The position numbers and the translations under genes were made by a program. Source: Hyalella azteca (lineage: Eukaryota > Arthropoda > Malacostraca > Amphipoda > Hyalellidae). From it: 64,000 bases of DNA. Positions 50,241 to 60,400 of the stretch are shown piece by piece; within the stretch, counting starts at the first letter, position 1; every line of letters begins with the position of its first letter. A model generated the notes under the pieces. The model was not told where the DNA came from. It was given only the letters and a program-made list of their open reading frames with translations, and did no database searches. The DNA lies in NCBI RefSeq assembly GCF_000764305.2, contig NW_025942347.1, positions 1-64,000 of the forward strand, written 5' to 3'.

Positions 50241-51406
50241 TTAGGTGATAATTTCTCCAAAGTCTTGCTCGTCGCTGCCGTCTGAGCAATCGCGCACTCC
50301 GTTATTCAACTGATTAATCCCTATACATTTACCGTCCAAGCACTGTAGCTCAGGGCAAGTCTGAGGTGTGAGTTTTTCTGTTGTGGATGACACTCTAACT
50401 GTCGGTGTCGTTGACGAATCGCTGTTGATATTCTCAGTTACGGTACTTTCGATCTCGGGGAGTTTCCGTTGGGTAGTGGTAGATGGTTCTTCCAGAAGGA
50501 TGACCGAACCAGAAGACAGTGTTGTTGTTTGAGGTTCTTCGGTTGAAATTGGACTGGTTGGCTTAGGGGTAGTTCTGAAAGCTACCCTCTCGGTAGAGAA
50601 CCGTTTCGGGAAGTTCAAATTTACGCGCGGTAGATCGTCAATGTCCCTGACGGGTATTCTACGAACGCTATCGTTTTCTGTGCTGGAAATAATATCAAGT
50701 GGTGTGGTATTTGTCACGAACCGGTTTCGCAGCCCATTTTGTGAACGTCTAGAGGATACTGTTGATCTATCAGCGAACGTTTCCGTGAATCGGTTGTCGG
50801 TTGTGGAAGGCTGGCGTCGACCTTGTAGCTGCTGAATAGGTTTGGAAGTTTGCTTAGATTTATTCCTCAAAGCAAGTCGTTCAGCCAATGACAAAGTCCC
50901 CGTGTTCGCAACAGCATCAGTAGAATCATCAAAAGACGGTTCCGACACTGTAGTGTCAATGTGAGCTCCACTAGAGATGGATTTCGGTCTTGAAGTAACA
51001 GAGAAGCGAATTGATTGCTCAGTTGCTATGCTGCTCAAACGATCTGCCAACGAAAATCCGGAACGCGTTGATCCTTTCTCATCGCCAGAGACCGGAGGTG
51101 TCACGGAAACTTCATTTGAGTGCAGTCGTTGAGAAGGGAGTTCAGATCGATTATTATTTGGCTTTTGTGATCGATTTCCTACTGAAATTGTAGAGGCGTC
51201 GTCACTGGAACTTGACATTGCTAATTTCAATCTGTCTGCGAGGCTCATAGGAGTTGGTGCGCTGGGAGATATAGTGGGCGTGGAAAATGTGGATCGCTTA
51301 GTGGAAGGCTTATTGTCTCTCTCGAGTGTAATGCTTTCTTCGGCGGGCGAGCTAACAGTTAAAATAGTTGCTGTGCTGCTTGCCACAGGGTTTACTGTGG
51401 TCTCAT
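50241..51406 (-). CDS. Exon: disordered Ser/Thr-rich segment with three SLADRL motifs and terminal degenerate LDLa
   Basis: The acceptor is ttcttaattacag|AT at 51407-51409, and phase 1 joins the preceding exon to give a His codon. The exon encodes 387 residues and then TAA (50241-50243). The first 330 residues are Ser/Thr/Pro-rich and probably disordered and O-glycosylated. Three spaced copies of S-L-A-(D/E)-R-L are visible (MSLADRLKLA, FSLADRLSSI, LSLAERLALR), about 65 residues apart. The end is an LDLa with TCPELQC, LDGKC, GVRDCSDGSDE, but the usual fourth Cys is Asn and the usual sixth is Phe. No GT donor lies between the DGSDE motif and the stop. A phase-1 GTAAAT donor exists inside the module (junction at 50333). 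Confidence 0.75.
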
Positions 51407-54400
51407 CTGTAATTAAGAAATCTGTGTCAATTATTACGACATAGCAAAAATTAATATATCGACTTGAAAGGGTATGAAAATATAAGCGATTATCAAACTA
51501 AGATGTCATAGTTTTCTTATAAAATTTTCAATAATTATGTACACAATCTAATGCATAGACTTTGCTTAATGATATAATTTGAAAATTATTCTCGGGAAGG
51601 GCTTGTTTTTTCTCAGCAATCTACTTTTAAATATTTCATGCTATCCCATTGCAGTGAATAAATATTGAGAGATATATTTTTTGAGCAAATTAGCAAAAGA
51701 TTTAATAATGAAAATAAACACAAATTGCTAGCACTTTAGTATAACCTATAATATTCATGCAATCAAGGCTTCTAGGAAAGCACTTGAAATTTACTAAGCA
51801 ATAAGCATTGAAATCTGTCGGCAAGACAAATTACCAACACTTGTTGGAAGCAAAATTCCTTATTAATTCGACCTATTATACATACAAGCAATGAGATTAG
51901 GTAAATAAAAAGGAAGCAAATACATTGCTTCCTTTTTCCCTACATTCATAAAAGGAAGCAATTGCGCTCAACATTGTGGATTACAGGTAAGCACAGCGTG
52001 CATGTTACACCACAAGCAGCGGCTGTTTAGGAGAGCGAAAGCATGCAATTGCGTGGCACGTACATTTCACAGCTCGTCAGTCTTGATGGTCAGGTCAGTC
52101 ACGTTACAAAGGTCTCTCACGGGCTGATGAGTACGGGTCATGACGGCCCTCTCCTGATGGGTGGTAAATCCTGAAGGGTCGTTGGTTTACAGCAGGAACG
52201 TCGTAGTGTAACTCGGAGGTGAGCGCGTCTTCGCGATATTGGAAGTTGTTTTGGTGCGGCTCCTGTGGATGTTCGGCTTGATGGTGTTGTTGCTGTTCGC
52301 GTTCATGACCGTTGAACTGGAAGCTGTTCTCACTTCTAGCTGGCCCAGCATCATTCGGCAGAGGTGGCTGCTGACTTCGGTGCCTGTACAGAGCTGGACG
52401 AGATGATCCTGTGTTTCTTGGAAGCGGGAAACTTACGCGGAAATTATTTGGTGGATTAAACTGAGATTCAGTATCAGACTCTTGACGATATTGGTTAACT
52501 GATTGTCCCTGATATTGTCTTGGCGTGTAAGTTGGAGGTTCGTACCGTTCGCGAGCTGATTCTGAATCATATTCCTCGTTGTCCCTTCGAGAATCATAAT
52601 CTCTAACATTAGGAACATTTGTATCTCCAGCTTCGTTTTCATTAAAAGAATTTTCTTCTTCATCGTAAACTTCAATTGGCTCCTGGTGAATCACACTTGG
52701 CCGACGGGCTTCCTCGTGTTCTGGCTCATCAGTACCGTCACTCCTATGAAGCATTGCAGGATACGTCTCTTCCGCCACAGTTTGCGTTGCATCGTACGGC
52801 ATTTGATCCTGTTGTTGTATCCTTCTGTTTGGAATTCTATTTCGATTCTGAATTCTTCTTCTATGAGGTGCTGCCTGATGATAGTCTTGTATAGGTTTAT
52901 TATCTGCAATATTTTCTTCGTGTTCTTCATTGTAGATGTTAGGGTTAGTTTCAGGTAGTACATTTTTAGGGAGCGTGACGGGCTGTCCAATAGACGGATT
53001 TTCGAAGTTATCAGCAGGCTCTTCGCCACCAAGTACCTCGCTACTCGATTTAGAAACTGGTATTTCTGCTTCCGAAATTTCCTCTCGAGTTTCTTTGACA
53101 TTGTTAACTCTCTGTGGACGACGCCGGATGAGTTCATAGCGCCTTTCTACCGGTGTAACCCTATTCACTTCAGGGAGCCTGGTCGCTTGCAAGGGTTGCA
53201 TGTCAGCCGGTAATGTAGGACGACGTTGCTGCCTCCATTCACGAAATCTTTCTTGGAAACCTTCCAATCTTGATGGAGGTCGGGTGGGTCTAGCTGTTAT
53301 TGAAGTTTCAGAGTCAGCTATGTCATCGCTTGAACCTTCTGTTTTAACTTGCTGGTCAGGCACGGCTGATGGAGGAAATCGACGGCGGTTAGCCCCTGCC
53401 AACCGCTCTCGAATTCGTTGGGAAGGAGTTCTAGAAGTGCTTGGACTGCTGTCCGATTCTGACGTTGATTTTAGAAGCTTTTCGGGAGCCTCAGGATTAT
53501 TTAAATCTTGGTTTTCGCTACCGAGCGAGTCATGATAATCTACTTTTTCATTTTTAAAACGAACGACCCGTTGGTCAACAGATGAAGATGAATCAACGGA
53601 AAATGTTTCTTTGGCAGGGTAATCAACATCCGGAATAGGATGGAGATTTATATCCTCTTTTCCAATGACAGCTGACTCTGAACCTGCTTCGGAATCATCG
53701 CTGGGTTCAAAATTTCCATTGAATGGCCGACTTTGTAAAACAGGATGGGGTACATCGTCTGCGGATTCTTCACTTGGTGCAACTTGGTTGTCTGAAGTTT
53801 TAGCTTCCGACTCAAAATTTTCTGGTTCATCTCGCAAGACAGCTTCTTCATCTCTATTGAATTCAAGATTGGGGCCATAAACTGATTCCAAAAGACCAGG
53901 ATCATTCAGACTTGGACCGACTAGAGCAGGCTCGTTGATCACTGCAGGATTGTTTGAATCATATTCATCGTATGCGAAAGGGGGTGCATCTGGTTCTGGA
54001 GCGCCACTTTGTTGCTCCACGTCAATTTCAGCAGAATCCTTCCGATCAAACTCGGGGACTTTAGGATGATACCTAGACACAGGTGCTGAAAATTTTGACT
54101 TAACACCTCCACTCATATACGGTTCGCCTGTGCCAGATTCTTTTTGGCTCGGTGGGTTTTCGTTACCACCTTCGCCCTGTCCGTTGGTTGACTGAAGAGT
54201 TGCGTCTACACCGTTTACAGGATTCCCTTTATTATCGTCATTCGTCAATGGAACAAAACCCTCTCTATGTTGAGGGCAGTTTTGTTCGTCACTGTTGTCC
54301 CTGCAGTCGTCTGCGCCGTCACAAAGCCATGACGATGGTACACAAAGTCCTGTCGACGCGCACTGGAAGTCATCAGCTCCTGAGCATTCTATGTGGGAAC

Positions 54401-57400
54401 CGGAATATGGTTAGTACATTGACTAAAATTTTCGGGAAGAAAGATTTTGCGATACGTGCATTTCAAAGCAGGGTTCACTTGATTAAGGGAATATGATTTA
54501 TTATTTACATTGCGGCGTTAATTGTTAGCAATAAATATTCGAAAACCTGATTAGTTAGTTTGTTGTTTGATTGATTAGTTAGTTTGTTCTTTTTTATTTT
54601 AGGTAAAACGATTTCAATCAAAATAATGGGAAACCTATAATAATAACAAAGTGGCATGTGCCTCGTTGTGCCTTGTAGTCCTGTAATGAATTCTTAGATT
54701 TATTTTTATGTGACAAACTTAAATTTTGTACCAATTAATTTCCAGGCAAATTGAAACTAGAACTCTGGGCTTTCAGTTTCAGATGATGATGAGGTTGTCT
54801 CATGAATCTCAAAAGATATGAATGATCTGCAATTAAATTTACTAATTCGTTCGAAAACTGTTTCTAGTGTTATTGTTTATGTTCGGATATTTTACCTATT
54901 TACCTAGCATTTTAAAACATATGATGGATATTATGCCTTACGGGATCAATGTTGCACAAAAAAATATCATAACTGACATGAGCGGCGCTCGAGATCTGTC
55001 TAAGATCACGTAACTTATAGAAGCCATAAGCGTCCATTGCTCAATATTGGCGAAAATCTGAATTTTATATCATATATGATAAGTGCTCGTCAACTGGTAA
55101 AACGTATCAATTAATGCTCATGGGTAAGAGATTATTATTAGTAAAGTCCCCACTTAGTGCTGGGAGTTAAGCATTTTGAACCTTAACCTTTTCAGAAATT
55201 CATGAATTTCTTTAACATAACATATGAATGTGCATGGCTGCGCAATTTTTTAAATTTCATCCACGCAAATTTACAACCAGCAGGATTAATGTTGCACAAA
55301 ACTTAAAAAATAATGTTGTGCTAAATCATCGAATTTCAACTTCCAAATCAACCAGGTAAATGCATAATCGATAATTGCTGCTTGATTAAAAAACTAACAT
55401 GCATTTCTAAGGAGTGGACTGATCAGAGTTACGTTTCATGCGAAGAAAATCTTAAACTCATAATTAATCAATTTATGATTATTTTAAAAAGTCGTTAAAA
55501 TTACTAGGAGCAAAGAAATACCAGACCTAACGAAGAAAAGGCAGTGCAAACTTAAATGCTAAAGAAGATAAAATGATGAATTCGATAAAAGGCATCAAAT
55601 TACCGAAAAATTTTCAAAGGCATCAAATTACCGAAAACAAATTAAATAGTGTTACCCTAAAAAGTGAAATTCATGAATTTTGGGGACACTTAAGGTCTGA
55701 GAATGATTTTAAAATTGTATTTGTTTCGTTCTTGTGGTAATCAACAGAAAAACTGAGAATGCAAGTCATATTATAGAGAATATTTAAGGGCCATAAAACC
55801 AGATGTATTCCCATTAATACGAAAAAATACATATTCTATTTTAATTTCTGGAGTTAGGAAGCCAAAATCATCCATAAGTGTTGAAAATCTATACAATATT
55901 TTTTTTAAAACTCCAGAACCAGGCGGGATCTAACTAGAAGACCACTAAAAAAATCGTGCGGTAAATTCAGCCGAGCAGACGTGTAATTAATGGTGGAAAA
56001 GTGTTAGCTCTAAAAACAATTATGTGTAGTTGTGTACATTTGGGTGAGGTGTCTACTAAATAAATATTGCAGCTACAAAACCAAGTGCGTTTTGTGAAAA
56101 GAACCCGTTTGTGTTGTCATTTTTCCCAATTATAGGAAATACGAGTTGTGCTAACTATCAATTTTTAACGGAAGAAACTAATGAATAAATTGGGAAAGTT
56201 TTCACTATTAAACAAGAAAAACGAATTTTTAATTGGCTTTTGTAACATCTCACCAGGGCGACTGACAGTACAGTTATTCTCGTCGGAATTATCGGCGCAG
56301 TTTTGGTTGCCGTCACAAACATAGCTGTTCAAGAGACAGTCGGAGCCATCGAGACACATGAACATCTCCATCGTACAGATGGCCAGACCATCTTCTGCAG
56401 GTCCGGACTCCGACTTATCATCATCGGTTGATGATTGTGTTGAGGGGACAAAGTGAGTGTCATGATCTAAATCTGACTTGCTTTGGTCAGGAAGGTGTTG
56501 CATTGAGTTTGTGTTGTGGAGGTTAGGGACATTAGCAGAATTTTGGAAGTGTTCGTTAGGAAGTGTGTCATGTTGTGTGTCGATTGCCGAATTTGTGAGA
56601 TGCAGTGGCTCTGATGAAAATCAGGTATCCCTTTATAGTTGATGACAAGCATAGAGGTTTAGGCATTCAAAATATGGAATAAATTGCTAGCATTATTCCG
56701 ATCATAGCGCTCGCATATGCATAAGATATGCGATTGTTAGCGTATTAGTAGGCTTACATGATAATTGATTCAAGCATTTTAAACGTGAGGCAATAAATTA
56801 TAAAATTTGACCTATACATGCTATTGCAAGAAAATACCGTAAAAATTTCATCAGAGATTTCAAAATTTCCGAAAAACAGCAGTCTCACAGCGTCAGCTAC
56901 ATCATTATGATAATAATAAATCAATTATGCATTATTATGAAGTTTTGAATTTTTATTCATGCTCCGGACATAATTCCACTCATTTCATCGATAATTTCGG
57001 GCAAAAGCTCACAAACATGAGATGACCGATAATTAATGTAGACCGCAATGACACTCCCGAAGCGAAGTTTCGAAAATTTCAGAAAGTTCAATTGAAAATT
57101 TTAATCAATATTCATGCATTTTCAATAAATTCGAAGTATTTCGTCAATTAATGTAGCTATTCAGTCCCAAAACCTAATATATTAGATTACTGGGACAGTG
57201 AACAACTATTTCATTTATGTCCAGAATTTTTCCCGATGAAAAAACAAACACTGCCAATCATCCCAGCCATGTAGTTTATTTCATGGTTTATGCACAATTT
57301 TTTATAATTCAGGCTCATTCTGCAAAACGCATGCTTGCTCCAGAAAAATTTTGAACTCTGAAAGCCGAATTGTTAATCCAGCTCAGCGATGATTCAGTAT

Positions 57401-60400
57401 TTCCTTCCATGATATATCAGCGCACGTTCAGTTGGTCTTTGACAGAGATCAAGCTGGCAGGGGCTTCTCACACAGCAAGCATTAACCCAATTGTATACAA
57501 ATATAATATATAATATTTATATTTATTAAAATATTATTATATTTCTATACAATAAAAATTACATTGGTTATGGCAAGCCCTACCTTGTTGCGCCGACACG
57601 CAGACGCTGGGATCGGACGAGTCCGGGAATTTGCCGCAGTCGAACATGGCGGCGACACCCGAAGAATCAGGGACTTCGCATGAGCGAGCCACGTCTGGAA
57701 TTTTTTTTCACATTTTTTTATTGCTAAAAAATAATGGAATTGTATTCTTATTGAAATGATTTAAATCAGAGTTCCGGTATTGTCGCAAAGATGTACCGTC
57801 TAGCGTAAGCTTGTAAAATAAAAATTTCCCAAGCACTCCAATGCTTTTGACCTGTAGCCAAGTTAACAGCTGAACTCCTACGCTATCTTATCGCATATAT
57901 TGTAATTGAACTCACCCAAGCAGAAGCTCCGGCAGGGTGGCAGAACCTTAGCATCTCTGCATGGCGGCTCAAGAATACTGCAGGCGTATAATGGGGCCAA
58001 AGCTGAACATTCAGACTCTACGAGCAGACTCTGGAACAAAAACCGGTGTTTGTGTGGATAATATTATACTATGATCACTGATCAGGCTCTTGAACAACAA
58101 CCGTTGTTTGCAGCGGAAATACTGGTCCGTGAACAGGCTCTGGAACACAAAACATTATATCTAATATCTAATACGAGCAGACTCTGTAACAAGAAAAATT
58201 GTTTGTATCGGAAATTTCAGGCTTCGAGCAAGCTCTAGACACAATTATATTTTGTCAGTAAAATATTAGTCTGTGTGATATATTAGTCTGTAACACAAGC
58301 CTTTTTACTGGAGGAATATCTACTACGATCAGCCTCTGGAGCAAAGACCGCTGTTCAAAGGGGAAATATCTACTACGATCCGACTCTGGAACAAAGACCG
58401 TTGTTTGTAGGGGAAATGTCTACTACGATCAGACCCGGAAACAAAGACCGTTGTTTGTTGGGGAAATGTCTATTACGATCAGACCCGGGAACAAAGAACG
58501 TTGTCTGTTTGCTAAATATAAGACTCGAGGAGCAGACTAAGAAAAATAAACTCTTTTTTTTTGTAGGGCAATTATCAGTAACTTTGAGGCGACGGAATAT
58601 AAACCATTATTTGTAGGGAAATAATCACTAACGGTTAATCGACCTAAATAATTATCACTATCAATTCAATAAAATTTGATCACTTCGAAGAATTCTCCAA
58701 TTAATTAATTAATATTATTAATACGTTCAATCGCTCATTCATTAATAGATTTTGAAACGTCCTAATTAATGTTTACAAGTATAATTATCTTCATTATTAT
58801 TGTTCGTTAATACTTCAGAATGCCTATTGATTTGAATACGGTAGGTGCCATTTACAAATCTATCCCATGGTATTGCGCCATTCTACCGCGATAATTCTTT
58901 TACGTGGAGACGCAATTACGAACAACCTCAGCCTCCACTTGAAATGGAACATCAAATCAAAAGTGACCACTTGATTGTTGAAAGCCCGGCAATGGAAACT
59001 TGATTATATTTTGTATCAATTGCCTTACCAGATGACATTTATTAACCACTTGTAGGGAAATTCTACCACCGCTCGCTCACTTTGACGATGTCCAGAGATG
59101 CAAAGACCTCTTCGACAGCCCGGTGGCCCAGCCAGTTGGGTAGACCAGCCAGGTTCCAGGGAACGGAAGAGGTGCACATTGGCAGTTGAACGGTGCCACA
59201 AACTGCAATGAATTATCACAATAAGCTACGCGAAATACAAATAAAGAACAGAAAGATATACACTCGAATTTTCAGAGTTTTCATTTACTCCGAAAATATT
59301 AGTAAAAAATAGAATAAAGAAAATACTTTCTCCTAAAAAAATGAAAAGAAACGGGTCATTTGCCAACACCAAAAGCTAAAAAATATGAAAACTTAATAAT
59401 ATTTTGAGGCCACCAGAGCAAAGGACGCCCCATTAAGTTGTTACCAGTTACCACTTACAGTTTTTTTCATGTTTCAGTTTGCTTACAGTTATTTTTACAG
59501 TTATTTTTATGTTTCACCTTTCACCAAACTATGGAATTTTCCATTCTCCTCACCTGGTTCAGGATCCAAATTAGCGAAGAAGTCAATCTCTTCCTCGTGC
59601 TCGGTTCCTTCTCCGTGAGGCATGCCACCTTCAATTCGAGGACGCTCATCATGGTGTCCCAAATTATGTTCATGATGGTGACTCTCTGGTACTCGTGGAC
59701 CACTGTGGACATTATCTCTACCTTCGAGTCGTGCCTCACTATCCCTGGTAGGGGACACAACATCAGCAGCGTCTTGGAAAACTTTGAACTGACTCGAATC
59801 TGCTGAGCTTATTTTAGTGGTAGGAGCTTCAAAACTTGCTGCCGTCGAGAACGTGTTGAAGTCTTGAGATCTTCCCGCCGTAGATTTTCCGGAATCATTT
59901 GGAAGAATTTTGTATTTATCGCCGTCCTGCAGCGTGATTTCATTCACTTCTACGAGGCCACCAATCACTTCTTCTGCAGAGCCGGAGAGCAATCCTTCCT
60001 CAATGAGCTGTTTCTCGTCTGAAAAATATATTGACGGCATTAATTTTTAGTGATATTCTTGGTATTGACAATAGAAAACATGAGAACAGTTTTATAAACT
60101 AAAAATGAATCAATAAGGTTTAATTTTTGCTGCAATCAATGTTGATAAATGGAAGTTTTATTAATTACTGACAAATCTATTTATAATTTGATGGAAAATA
60201 ACTATCGGTTAATGAATATTTATACTGATAAGCATCAAGAATGATTACTTTTTATATTTTTTGAGTGTTTTATAATCCGACAAAAGAATGGCCTGGAAAA
60301 CGCAATTTCATTTGCCTGAATAAGGTTTTTGACGATCGAAAGATGAAAGATACTGTGCCAACTTCTCAACGGAAAGTAAAAAATTGTAAATATATATATC

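Noticed and set aside
50241..50280. GC-type donor (GA|GCAAGA) just after the DGSDE motif
   Set aside because: The GC donor lacks the strong flanking consensus usually seen and would end in phase 2, unlike the other introns.
52433..53905. Minus-strand frames and plus-strand frames inside the long Corin-like exon
   Set aside because: They are shadows of the 2.27-kb exon in other frames.
59438..59806. 122-codon plus-strand frame
   Set aside because: Antisense shadow of the stem exon 59554-60018.
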